The notes under the pieces are model-generated. The model was not told where the DNA came from and did no database searches. It was given only the letters and a program-made list of their open reading frames with translations. A stretch of DNA of 22,754 nucleotides from positions 1 through 22,754 of IMG/VR virus record IMGVR_UViG_3300025282_000262; one strand, written 5' to 3'. The DNA is from a virus. Position 1 is the stretch's first letter. Each line of letters opens with the position of its first letter. Below, piece after piece: positions 5,586 to 12,518 of the stretch. The translations under genes were made by a program, and so were the position numbers.

Positions 5586-6185
5586 ATGCTAACGCCACAA
5601 GTAGAACTAACTATCGTCAAACTAGCAAGGCAAGGCTTAGTAGTAAAGACTAAGTTCGATAAGGAAAATACTATATCAGCTAAGAGCGGAGTGTCTAGCA
5701 GTAGTATCTATGCTGTCTTACAGAAATACGGCATCAACTCAAGGCCCAACCTTAGAAACTACAAGGACACAGATCTAGTGATCAAACAGCTACAACAAAT
5801 AGTTAAGTATGATCCTGACTTAAAGTATAACGCAGAGATCAATGATACTGAGAGCAAGTCAGACACAGACTATCCAGTGTCTAGCTCAATGAAAGTATCT
5901 AAAAGAGGATTACCCTACAGGTCAAGAGCATATCGTCATAACAGATTCAAGAAGAGGAGCAACCCGATAACTAACTGGATCATATCACTATTCAAATGGA
6001 TCAAGTACTCAGTGTTCGGAGCTACTAAACCAGTAGTTGAAAGAGCACCATCTAAAGCTGAGCCACCAATAAACAAAGCAACAGAAGAGGAACTGTACAA
6101 AATATATGATGAGCTAATAGTAATTACAAATAAACTAGAGCAAAGCATCACCAAAATCTATACATATAAAGACGAGGAGAACTAA
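5586..6185 (+). CDS. Putative HTH protein with amphipathic/membrane segment (199 aa)
   Basis: Start ATG follows ATAGGAGG. Residues about 28-50 (NTISAKSGVSSSSIYAVLQKYGI) resemble a resolvase-type helix-turn-helix. A basic linker (SKRGLPYRSRAYRHNRFKKR) leads to residues 127-145 (PITNWIISLFKWIKYSVFG), hydrophobic enough to lie on or in a membrane. The C-terminal 40 residues look like a coiled coil (ELYKIYDELIVITNKLEQSI). This could tie DNA to the membrane, but that is inference. It ends with TAATG into the next gene. Confidence 0.6.
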   Translation: MLTPQVELTIVKLARQGLVVKTKFDKENTISAKSGVSSSSIYAVLQKYGINSRPNLRNYKDTDLVIKQLQQIVKYDPDLKYNAEINDTESKSDTDYPVSSSMKVSKRGLPYRSRAYRHNRFKKRSNPITNWIISLFKWIKYSVFGATKPVVERAPSKAEPPINKATEEELYKIYDELIVITNKLEQSITKIYTYKDEEN

Positions 6186-6871
6186 TGGCCGGAGGACTTA
6201 ACAATCAGATATCAAAACATGCTAGGACTAGCCTTGACTGGAAGCATAGAGAGAAAGCAGACAGGGCATACACTCTATTCGATGTCATCAATGAACAGCT
6301 ATTCAAGTACAACCTACCAGATATCATAGTAGGATTTGACACCAGACTTAAGAAGTCAGGTGAGTATTACTTTGAAGCAGATAGCATAGGGCTCAAGCAC
6401 CACTTCGACATACATCCAGACATCAAGGGATTAGATCTCATACTGGCAACACTACATAATGCTACTCATGCTGACATAGATATACAGAAAGGGGCTGGTA
6501 AGTGGTATCACAACAAAGCATTTCAAGACAGCATGAAACAGTGGGGCGTAGAGGTAGATAAGAATGGAGATGCCAAAGCACTAGACCCTGACGTATTCTC
6601 AGAGGTACTAAGGAGAATAGGAGAGGGCCAGTTCATAGGAGAGATACTCCAGTATGACCCAACCTATCAGCCAGACTTGAGTTTAAACTCAACTGAACAG
6701 CTACCAGAATCAAGTAGTATCACTGTCACTATACCCAAGGTAAGTAAACCAAAGGTAAACAAACAAAAGAAATGGTCATGCTCATGTCTAACACCGACAA
6801 ATGTCAGATGCTATACCAATCTAACAGCATACTGCACTACATGTAACTCAGACTTCGAGCTACAAGGATAA
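6185..6871 (+). CDS. SprT-like zinc protein with HNxxH in place of HExxH
   Basis: 228 residues. A SprT-like core: TLFDVINEQLFKYNLPDIIVGF, then LATLHNATH (His91, Asn92, His95) and WYHNKAF (His109). In SprT/Spartan proteases the motif is HExxH followed by H-G-x-x-F; the three metal ligands are present here but the catalytic Glu is Asn. A C-terminal zinc ribbon follows (C199, C201, C209, C217, C220), as in SprT proteins, where it helps bind DNA. So it may bind zinc and DNA without being a protease, or use another base. Palindrome copy 4 lies in the linker (codons for LSLNS). TAATG overlap with the gene upstream. Confidence 0.75.
   Translation: MAGGLNNQISKHARTSLDWKHREKADRAYTLFDVINEQLFKYNLPDIIVGFDTRLKKSGEYYFEADSIGLKHHFDIHPDIKGLDLILATLHNATHADIDIQKGAGKWYHNKAFQDSMKQWGVEVDKNGDAKALDPDVFSEVLRRIGEGQFIGEILQYDPTYQPDLSLNSTEQLPESSSITVTIPKVSKPKVNKQKKWSCSCLTPTNVRCYTNLTAYCTTCNSDFELQG
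6677..6692. repeat. Dispersed palindrome, copy 4 (16/16)
   Basis: TTGAGTTTAAACTCAA, perfect, inside the linker between the SprT-like core and the zinc ribbon. Confidence 0.85.
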
Positions 6872-6874
6872 GAG

Positions 6875-7819
6875 ATGACGGTGTATACAATACATGCTGG
6901 GTATAACGTCTGGGATCTATACAATTTTACTCAGAAACCATACCTTAATCATGGTAGTCAAACAACATACCCTTGGAAAATCACAGAGAAAACTTCATTT
7001 ACTAATGGGGCTGGAACAACAAAGGTAATAACTACAGGGAAATGGCAAGCTGACTACTACCAGAAGCTATCAGGAGCCAGTCCTACCCAGACATTACTCA
7101 GCCAGTATACACCTACATCAAAGGCAAGTAGTACGGCAGCCAAAGTAATAAAGACAGGAGACAACCAATGGGGACTAAAGGGTATGGAGTGGAGTTTAGC
7201 TAAAGAATCAGCAGACTACTATCTCTTAACACTAGGAACAATCATAGACCCTAAGAAGTATGAACCGTACCTAACTGCTAAGACAAAAATAATACTGGAT
7301 CAGTTCTGTAGATACACAGACATGGCAGTAGGTGGAGAGTTGAGACATGCTAAGAATACAACAAACTTAGCAAGGCCACTACAGATAGCACTAAAGGATG
7401 AGACTATAAGAGGCAGTCGTAACTCAGCATGGGAAGGATGGTACTGGTTCAGACAGAGGTACGGAACACTAGCACTGAAGTGGGCAGTTAGTTGTTTCAA
7501 TACACCAAAGAGATACAACGGTGGGTATGGTGGCTTACCTTGGGGCAACATAGCAAACACTCTATACATGTACGAGAGAGGACATATAACACCACATACA
7601 TTCATAGATACATGTTGGGGACTACAACATAACAACGGTACTTACTTCAACAAATGGTGGAACACAATGGGTATTAAGACATCGTTAGATCTAAACCAAT
7701 GGGGTTTCTACTGCAAACTATGGAACAGAACAAACAGAATGGTACATCAATTATTCAAAGAGGATTTTATAAAGGAGCATTGTCTATGCGAATATTGCAA
7801 CGAGGAATCAAAAGCCTAA
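6875..7819 (+). CDS. Conserved-looking unknown protein (314 aa)
   Basis: No family recognised. The N-terminal ~100 residues are Thr/Tyr/Gly-rich (SQTTYPWKITEKTSFTNGAGTT). From about residue 130 the sequence has many invariant-looking residues: DMAVGGELRHA, SRNSAWEGWYWFRQRYG, YNGGYGGLPWGNIANTL, FIDTCWGLQHNNGTYFNKWW. These fit a compact mainly helical domain with a Trp/His/Asn-lined pocket. A pair of Cys closes the protein (CLCEYC). It is the largest protein between the swivel and ATP-grasp genes, so it is a candidate for the missing substrate-binding part of that system (inference only). The next gene starts inside its last 34 bases. Confidence 0.7.
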   Translation: MTVYTIHAGYNVWDLYNFTQKPYLNHGSQTTYPWKITEKTSFTNGAGTTKVITTGKWQADYYQKLSGASPTQTLLSQYTPTSKASSTAAKVIKTGDNQWGLKGMEWSLAKESADYYLLTLGTIIDPKKYEPYLTAKTKIILDQFCRYTDMAVGGELRHAKNTTNLARPLQIALKDETIRGSRNSAWEGWYWFRQRYGTLALKWAVSCFNTPKRYNGGYGGLPWGNIANTLYMYERGHITPHTFIDTCWGLQHNNGTYFNKWWNTMGIKTSLDLNQWGFYCKLWNRTNRMVHQLFKEDFIKEHCLCEYCNEESKA

Positions 7820-8649
7820 AGGGTTTATTACAAGTGGGAAAGACAACAGTATATTTATCAGGTGACATAGTTAGACTACCAAGTGGACAGGAAGCAGAGG
7901 TCATAGAGCAACGAGGCAATAAGGTAGATGTATATAACGAAAAGCAAATGCAACTCGATACATTCTATACTAAAGAACTAGTACTACTGGAAGCAGTAGA
8001 TAGTCTTATAGGTGATACATCAGATGACTTCTATGGGTACGGTAAGCAAACCACTATGCCCGGATTCCAGTCAACTAAGCAACCCCATAAGAAATACTAC
8101 CCAAAGGTAGTACCTTGTGGCCATAACAGAGACAAGTTTCAATTACGCAATGGTGAAACTGTATACCTATCATCTAGGTCAGGCTCACTAAAGAAAGGTG
8201 ACAGACCAGAGGTAACAATGGGCTGTTACTTAGATGATGCTTGGATGAAAGCCAGAGTTATGTTTACCTCTGACTTCAGACCTGACAACAATTTCAGTCA
8301 GCTATTCCAAGAGAATGATTATCCATACATCGTAATTAACTGGAGTGACATGGGGGTTCTACCTTTAACAGACTTCAGTGAGATAGTAGCTTGGTGCATG
8401 ACACAGATAAAGCATGGGGAAAAACTAGACATAGCCTGTGTCGGTGGTCATGGCAGAACTGGCACACTACTAGCTGGCATACTGGTATTCCAAAACTACA
8501 CAGCAGATGAAGCAATAGAGAAGGTAAGAAAGGAGCACTGCAACAGGGCAATCGAAACAGTAGCACAAGAACAATTAATTAAACAATACTACAACGTACT
8601 AACAAAGGTGAGAAAGGAAAGAGCAGATGAGCCAACAGTTTCCAAGTAA
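7786..8649 (+). CDS. Cys-dependent (tyrosine/dual-specificity) phosphatase with N-terminal KOW-like part
   Basis: Start ATG at 7786 is chosen for AAAGGAG eight bases upstream, giving 287 residues. An upstream ATG in frame lies deep in the previous gene without SD. The C-terminal domain has the P-loop CVGGHGRTGT (Cys218-x5-Arg224) and, 30 residues before, WSDMGVLP (Asp188) as general-acid loop, both hallmarks of protein tyrosine/dual-specificity phosphatases. Residues about 20-55 (GKTTVYLSGDIVRLPSGQEAEVIEQRGNKVDVY) resemble a small KOW/SH3-like barrel. It could act on phosphoproteins, RNA ends or nucleotides. It lies in the same cluster as the two phosphotransfer genes. The end overlaps the next gene by 23 bp. 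Confidence 0.85.
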   Translation: MRILQRGIKSLKGLLQVGKTTVYLSGDIVRLPSGQEAEVIEQRGNKVDVYNEKQMQLDTFYTKELVLLEAVDSLIGDTSDDFYGYGKQTTMPGFQSTKQPHKKYYPKVVPCGHNRDKFQLRNGETVYLSSRSGSLKKGDRPEVTMGCYLDDAWMKARVMFTSDFRPDNNFSQLFQENDYPYIVINWSDMGVLPLTDFSEIVAWCMTQIKHGEKLDIACVGGHGRTGTLLAGILVFQNYTADEAIEKVRKEHCNRAIETVAQEQLIKQYYNVLTKVRKERADEPTVSK

Positions 8650-9118
8650 AGAACTAAACCTAGAAGTAATAATCAATTCAACCAGAGATGGTGACGGCAC
8701 ATTGTTAACAGCATCACCACAGTTTTTCTCTCATCCATCAAAGGATATAGTCAAACACCTACTGGAACTACAAGTACCTATACCTATGGTAAATTGCAAT
8801 CGCAAAGGCGATGGCTGTCCTACATATATAACAGAACTACAGAACCACAACCATCATGTACCAGTATTTGAGAGTGAGAAAGATCTAAACTCTTACATCG
8901 CTAGGATCATGGTACATACAGAGCAAGCATGCAGAAGTGTAGGTGTTGCACTAACACAACTACAAAAGCAACAGATGCAAGCAATAACATTTGCACTGTC
9001 TACAAAGCTAATGATATGTGGTGAATGTGGAGAGGTAAAAGAAGATGACGCTAGAGTACAGGCCGGAATGAAATGCGGAGCTTGTGCATATGGAAATACA
9101 GAAGGAGACATAGAGTAA
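8627..9118 (+). CDS. Zinc-ribbon protein (163 aa), function unknown
   Basis: The C-terminus holds C131-x2-C134 (CGECGEV) and C150-x2-C153 (CGAC), a clear zinc ribbon. An earlier pair, C57 and C64 (NCNRKGDGCP), and several His (NHNHH) may bind a second metal ion. The N-terminal part is a mixed alpha/beta domain of unknown family. Overlaps the phosphatase gene by 23 bp and the ATP-grasp gene by 1 bp (TAATG), so these three are translated together. A nucleic-acid or protein adaptor role is likely. Confidence 0.75.
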   Translation: MSQQFPSKELNLEVIINSTRDGDGTLLTASPQFFSHPSKDIVKHLLELQVPIPMVNCNRKGDGCPTYITELQNHNHHVPVFESEKDLNSYIARIMVHTEQACRSVGVALTQLQKQQMQAITFALSTKLMICGECGEVKEDDARVQAGMKCGACAYGNTEGDIE

Positions 9119-9927
9119 TGGAAATATCTTATCTATCTACTAAGGACAATAACAATAACTGGGGTGACGAAGAGGTAGGTGGCAAGGCTAGGCAGTTAAG
9201 GAACATAGCATCTAACATGGTCCCAGACTGGGTAACAATAGTAGCCACATGCCCTGACTCAGAGATAGAACGAACAGTACTAGAGGCATGGTACAGCATA
9301 GCAGGAAACGATTATGTTTATGTTAACGGTGTCCCAGTCACTAACGGTAGACGGTATGCAGTCAGGTCATCTGCTTCAATGGAAGACGGCAAAGACCAGA
9401 GCTATGCTGGAATATTTGAGTCTAAACTCAATGTTCCTATTACCGGATTAGAACAAGCAGTAAGAGAAGTGAGAGGCTCAGCTAATACAGCTAGGTCAGA
9501 GGCATACCTAAATAAAATGGGAGTGTCACATCACTACCATAATTTTGAAGATAAATACCGGAATGACGTAGCAGTAATCATCATGCCTATGGTAGATGCC
9601 AAGATCTCAGGTGTTCTCTTCTCTAAGGAGCCAGTAGGTGGCTCAGATCAGATGTTAGTAGAGTGGGAACAAGGTGTAGGTGGAGTAGTAGATGGCAATA
9701 ACGAATCACAACATGCCTTTCTACATCGCAAAGTGTTTCCATCAAAGTCAATCTTTGGAGACATGCATTGGAGTAATGATATAGCAATGCAATCCATATG
9801 GGCAGAAGCTAAAAGGTTAGAGGCTAACTATAAAAGACCAGTAGATATTGAGTGGGCCATAGATAAAAATTATAAGCCTTGGATACTACAGGTAAGGGAA
9901 ATTACAGCCATGAAGGAGGCAGTGTAA
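9118..9927 (+). CDS. Free-standing ATP-grasp domain of PEP synthase / pyruvate phosphate dikinase type
   Basis: 269 residues from the ATG at 9118 (TAATG overlap). It follows the PPDK_N family through its length: VGGKARQL (Lys23), YAVRSSASMEDG (Arg83), SYAGIFES, VAVIIMPMVDAKISGVLFSKEP and VDIEWAIDKNYKPWILQVREIT (Asp243, Glu245, Gln258). The ATP and metal ligands known from the family are therefore present. In PPDK, PEP synthase and rifampin phosphotransferase this domain moves a phosphate from ATP to the swivel-domain His. Here the protein stops right after the domain; the swivel domain is a separate gene at 5255-5572. No PEP/pyruvate barrel is seen. Palindrome copy 5 lies in the SYAGIFESKLN region. 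Confidence 0.9.
   Translation: MEISYLSTKDNNNNWGDEEVGGKARQLRNIASNMVPDWVTIVATCPDSEIERTVLEAWYSIAGNDYVYVNGVPVTNGRRYAVRSSASMEDGKDQSYAGIFESKLNVPITGLEQAVREVRGSANTARSEAYLNKMGVSHHYHNFEDKYRNDVAVIIMPMVDAKISGVLFSKEPVGGSDQMLVEWEQGVGGVVDGNNESQHAFLHRKVFPSKSIFGDMHWSNDIAMQSIWAEAKRLEANYKRPVDIEWAIDKNYKPWILQVREITAMKEAV
9416..9431. repeat. Dispersed palindrome, copy 5 (15/16)
   Basis: TTGAGTCTAAACTCAA, inside the ATP-grasp gene and in a different reading frame from most other coding copies (it encodes FESKLN, not LSLNS), so protein sequence does not explain it. Confidence 0.7.
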
Positions 9928-10211
9928 TGAGTGACAACGATTACTACACCATAGAGCCAGACAGATCAGGGTATGGCGGTATGCCATTCAATGTATATGG
10001 ATGGGGAACATGGGAACAAGGATCTTTACTAGCAGGACAGCAACGTAAGACATATATAGATGGGTTCATGACACTAGAAGAAGCACAAGAAGAATATCCT
10101 GATGCAAACTTTGGATTCCAAGATTCTAATAATACATATGACCATCTACCAGAGGCAGCGATGAGTGCAAGAGAAGAAGAAGATTATTTTTATGGAACAG
10201 GAGCAGTGTAA
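9927..10211 (+). CDS. Hypothetical acidic protein (94 aa)
   Basis: Start ATG at 9927 is chosen for AAGGAGG about eight bases upstream and the TAATG overlap. The N-terminal half is Gly/Tyr/Trp-rich (SGYGGMPFNVYGWGTWEQGSLLAG); the rest is acidic (TLEEAQEEYPDANF, EEEDYFYGTG). No family recognised. TAATG overlap with the following gene. Confidence 0.75.
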   Translation: MSDNDYYTIEPDRSGYGGMPFNVYGWGTWEQGSLLAGQQRKTYIDGFMTLEEAQEEYPDANFGFQDSNNTYDHLPEAAMSAREEEDYFYGTGAV

Positions 10212-10396
10212 TGGCTGGACTATCAGAATTTATAGACGATTTACATACGGTGTTATCAAAGCACTACGGTCATGATCTTAACTTCGTAACCGGAGAACAT
10301 ATCGGATGCGAAGAAGAGAAAGACGCAGACGGCTTTCGTAATATAACTATCACAATGACAGTAGGTTTAAATTCAGATGAAGAGGTAGCTACATGA
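10211..10396 (+). CDS. Hypothetical small acidic protein (61 aa)
   Basis: Coupled on both sides (TAATG at the start, ATGA at the end). Acidic, with a helix (LSEFIDDLHTVLSKHYG) followed by strand-like sequence (FRNITITMTVGLN). No motif recognised. Confidence 0.7.
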   Translation: MAGLSEFIDDLHTVLSKHYGHDLNFVTGEHIGCEEEKDADGFRNITITMTVGLNSDEEVAT

Positions 10397-10587
10397 TAAA
10401 TGAACCATACAGGGTAGCAGAAGCTGCCTTAGAACTAGGGGTACACAAGACAACTCTATACCAGATGATAAAGGAAGGTACTATAGCAGCTTATACAGTT
10501 GGTACTAAGCATCATGGTCTTAGGATTGAACGCAAAGAGATTGATCGCTATAAGAAAGCGAACAAGATCAAAGTAGGGTTTGCTTAA
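10393..10587 (+). CDS. Excisionase/MerR-like helix-turn-helix protein (64 aa)
   Basis: YRVAEAALELGVHKTTLYQMIKEG followed by TVGTKHHGLRIERKEIDRYKKA is the pattern of the HTH_17 / Xis family: winged HTH reading DNA, then a beta-hairpin with basic residues. Family members are excisionases or small transcription regulators. ATGA overlap with the upstream gene makes it the last member of the rightward cluster, facing the leftward recombination operon. No integrase is visible, so a regulator is as likely as an excisionase. It is a candidate reader of the dispersed palindrome. Confidence 0.8.
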   Translation: MINEPYRVAEAALELGVHKTTLYQMIKEGTIAAYTVGTKHHGLRIERKEIDRYKKANKIKVGFA

Positions 10588-10837
10588 CACCATTCTTTCT
10601 AATTAACAATGCCAAGTCAGCCCATGCCTCATGGGTATAAACCTTAAAGGGGACAGACTCATACTCTGTTCCCTTCTTAACTCGGTCCCATATGTACTCA
10701 GGTTCTACAGAACCGACATTCATCCAGAATACAGCACACTCACACAGATAATAAAAAGTGGGGGCCCCTTTAAGGACAGCCCCCACTAAACCAGAGTATA
10801 TAGCTCCATCAATTCTATCTATGTCGTGGTCATACAT
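10568..10837 (-). CDS. Hypothetical protein (89 aa) with an internal intrinsic terminator
   Basis: ATG at 10837 has GGTGGAG five bases upstream and overlaps the previous gene by 8 bp. The sequence looks protein-like (ALKGAPTFYYLCECAVFWMNVG-type hydrophobic middle; EAWADLALLIRKNG near the end). However, codons about 17-30 (GAVLKGAPTFYY region) coincide with a strong minus-strand hairpin plus T-run. The gene is either expressed only when ribosomes melt that hairpin, or the operon really ends before it. Overlaps the HTH gene on the other strand by 20 bp. Confidence 0.55.
   Translation of the reverse strand: MYDHDIDRIDGAIYSGLVGAVLKGAPTFYYLCECAVFWMNVGSVEPEYIWDRVKKGTEYESVPFKVYTHEAWADLALLIRKNGVKQTLL
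10748..10787 (-). terminator. Intrinsic terminator inside the last leftward ORF
   Basis: Minus strand: AGTGGGGGC, 13-base loop, GCCCCCACT, then TTTTTATTAT. The stem is 9 bp and GC-rich with a true T-run, and only the minus strand has the T-run. It lies about 45 bases after the stop codon of the 71-aa gene, a normal place for an operon end. Confidence 0.75.
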
Positions 10838-11045
10838 GCTTTCTCCACCAGTTCATCACTTGCCAAAATGCCCTACGCTGATCGGTTGTTTTACTATGCC
10901 CTATATGATAGCACTTGTGCTCTTCACATTTATATACAACCATAGGGGATAGCAGTAATACAACTCTTTTCATGTAGCTTATTCTTTCTAAATTGGCCTC
11001 TTCTTTTGTGTCAAACTTTTGCTTTAGGTCACATGGTGTACCCAT
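10830..11045 (-). CDS. Hypothetical small protein (71 aa) with Cys/His cluster
   Basis: ATG with AAGGAG five bases upstream; that SD is formed by the last codons of the ATPase gene. The sequence contains YKCEEHKCYHIGHSKTT, a C-x4-C plus His pattern that could hold a metal ion, and ends WQVMNWWRKHV. No family recognised. Probably the last gene before the terminator of the recombination operon. Confidence 0.7.
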   Translation of the reverse strand: MGTPCDLKQKFDTKEEANLERISYMKRVVLLLSPMVVYKCEEHKCYHIGHSKTTDQRRAFWQVMNWWRKHV

Positions 11046-11047
11046 CT

Positions 11048-12310
11048 TTACTCCTTGTGAGCCAACCCATATGTTCTTTCATTGTCCTCTTGCCCTACTG
11101 CCACTACGCTACCTGACTTGATCATTATTTTTAACTGGTTAATAATCATTGACCTGTCTGTGTTTAACTTATCTGCCATAGTGGTAGCGGACATTGCCCC
11201 TATCTCTCCCATCAGTTCTTTTATTGTTTGGAATAGGTTAGCTTCCGCACTCATTAAGTTCTTTGTTTCTTCTGGTGTGGCAAACCTAACACTATCAAGC
11301 CCATGTTCAGTGAAGCTATAGTGTAAGCCCATAGGCTTTGGCTTTGGCATATCATTACACTTAGTAACCTCTAACAGTACAGCTATACTACCCTTGTCAT
11401 CTATCACTTCTGATGAGTGTCTGAGCATGACATCAGCCCCTGCCTCGAACTGACTGTTACCGTAGTACACTCTATCGTCATACTTAGGGGTATGTGCTAT
11501 GCCTAACCACGATATGTTTAGCTTGTTCATTGTATTGATGATAGCTGTAGCTACCTTATCCTCTTTCATGTCTCCCATTCCTGCTCTACTAACAGAGTCT
11601 AGTACTAGGAACTTAATGTCTTGGGTCTTGATATATTCTTCGAGTACATCTTTGTAATCAACCAGAGTTCCACCCTTGCCATTGAAGACGGTCAGGCTAT
11701 TTGAGTTTAAACCCAAAGCTTTAGCTACTGCCCCCACCCTTGGCGGTATGGTCCTCTCTGGTCTTTCTAAGTTAACGTACATAGCTTTGCCACCTGATGT
11801 TTCCCAGTAGTGGTTAGCTGAATAGTTAACTGTTAGTGCCATCATCATAGCGGTAAAAGATTTACCTCTGCCCGGCTTGCCGTACATGATAGTGCCACCA
11901 CCCTCTAGTACATGAGGCTTTAACGCATAGAGTACTGAGCTCGTGTCTGTTGTACCCTCTACCATTATGGGTGCTGATATCTCTAGATATGAACTCCATA
12001 CATTCTGGCAAAAGTAATTGAGTTGTTCCTTGAGTCTGCCCTTTGGTACGACAGACTCAGCGTCTGCTGGAGTAGCACCTAAGAACTTATACGCCTCATT
12101 GCATAGAGATGTACGCTCTCCATTTCTCTCTATGTTACATACTGTATAAGCCAGTGGTTTAGTATTGAACTGTATTTCTAAGTGAGCATGAACACCAGTG
12201 TCTGTCTTCCTGATATTCTCTGCTAAAAATGTAATAGTATCTAAGCTACATTCAATGTGATACTGAACACCATCATTGTCTGTCTTCTGTAATACGTTGT
12301 GGGTTACCAT
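11048..12310 (-). CDS. RecA/RepA-like ATPase (AAA_25 type) with C-terminal winged helix
   Basis: About 420 residues from the ATG at 12310, chosen because AGGGAG lies upstream (10 bases) and the longer frame overlaps the 81-aa gene. Walker A is GKPGRGKS (residues 144-151), Walker B FLVLDSVS (Asp238), and a sensor-like strand reads ISWLGIAHT. The C-terminal ~60 residues (MGEIGAMSATTMADKLNTDRSMIINQLKIMIKSG) look like a winged helix. Such proteins act in phage recombination or as replication helicases of RepA type; neighbours (annealase, two nucleases) favour recombination/replication. Palindrome copy 6 lies in its coding region (LGLNSNS). Its SD is a predicted target of the small RNA. Confidence 0.85.
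   Translation of the reverse strand: MVTHNVLQKTDNDGVQYHIECSLDTITFLAENIRKTDTGVHAHLEIQFNTKPLAYTVCNIERNGERTSLCNEAYKFLGATPADAESVVPKGRLKEQLNYFCQNVWSSYLEISAPIMVEGTTDTSSVLYALKPHVLEGGGTIMYGKPGRGKSFTAMMMALTVNYSANHYWETSGGKAMYVNLERPERTIPPRVGAVAKALGLNSNSLTVFNGKGGTLVDYKDVLEEYIKTQDIKFLVLDSVSRAGMGDMKEDKVATAIINTMNKLNISWLGIAHTPKYDDRVYYGNSQFEAGADVMLRHSSEVIDDKGSIAVLLEVTKCNDMPKPKPMGLHYSFTEHGLDSVRFATPEETKNLMSAEANLFQTIKELMGEIGAMSATTMADKLNTDRSMIINQLKIMIKSGSVVAVGQEDNERTYGLAHKE
11701..11716. repeat. Dispersed palindrome, copy 6 (15/16)
   Basis: TTGAGTTTAAACCCAA, one mismatch, inside the ATPase gene. Confidence 0.7.
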
Positions 12311-12518
12311 AAAACTCTGTCTCCCTAAATGTTTTTCTCTGTCGTGCTTGCTCATTAAACTTGGGCTTAACTCTTTCCCAAGTATCTTCACTACGCTTGT
12401 ATGGTTCTTCCTTGTCCTGTGGCGGTGGATACCAAATAGCCTCACAATAACGTGAGGCTATTGGCATATCCCATTTACAAGTCATTAACTTCTGACATAC
12501 AAAGTCACTGCAGTTCAA
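12273..12518 (-). CDS. Hypothetical Cys-containing protein (up to 81 aa)
   Basis: Frame opens at a TTG (12518) that overlaps the nuclease gene by 14 bp; a later ATG (MTCKWDMPIAS) is an alternative start. Neither has a clear SD, so coupling to the nuclease is assumed. Cys3, Cys8, Cys14 and Cys25 could form a metal site. The C-terminal half is highly charged (RSEDTWERVKPKFNEQARQRKTFRETEF). The 38-bp overlap with the ATPase start is unusual but within phage practice. Confidence 0.5.
   Translation of the reverse strand: MNCSDFVCQKLMTCKWDMPIASRYCEAIWYPPPQDKEEPYKRSEDTWERVKPKFNEQARQRKTFRETEFYGNPQRITEDRQ

Noticed and set aside
5263-5598. 111-codon minus-strand frame opposite the swivel domain
   Set aside because: The plus strand has a recognised domain and strong SD; the opposite frame is a shadow.
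10361-10376. GTTTAAATTC resembling the dispersed palindrome
   Set aside because: Only about 10 of 16 positions agree; treated as chance.
12311-12445. Longer N-terminus of the ATPase
   Set aside because: It would overlap the 81-aa gene by over 170 bases, looks unlike the rest (many basic residues, no fold) and lacks a good SD.
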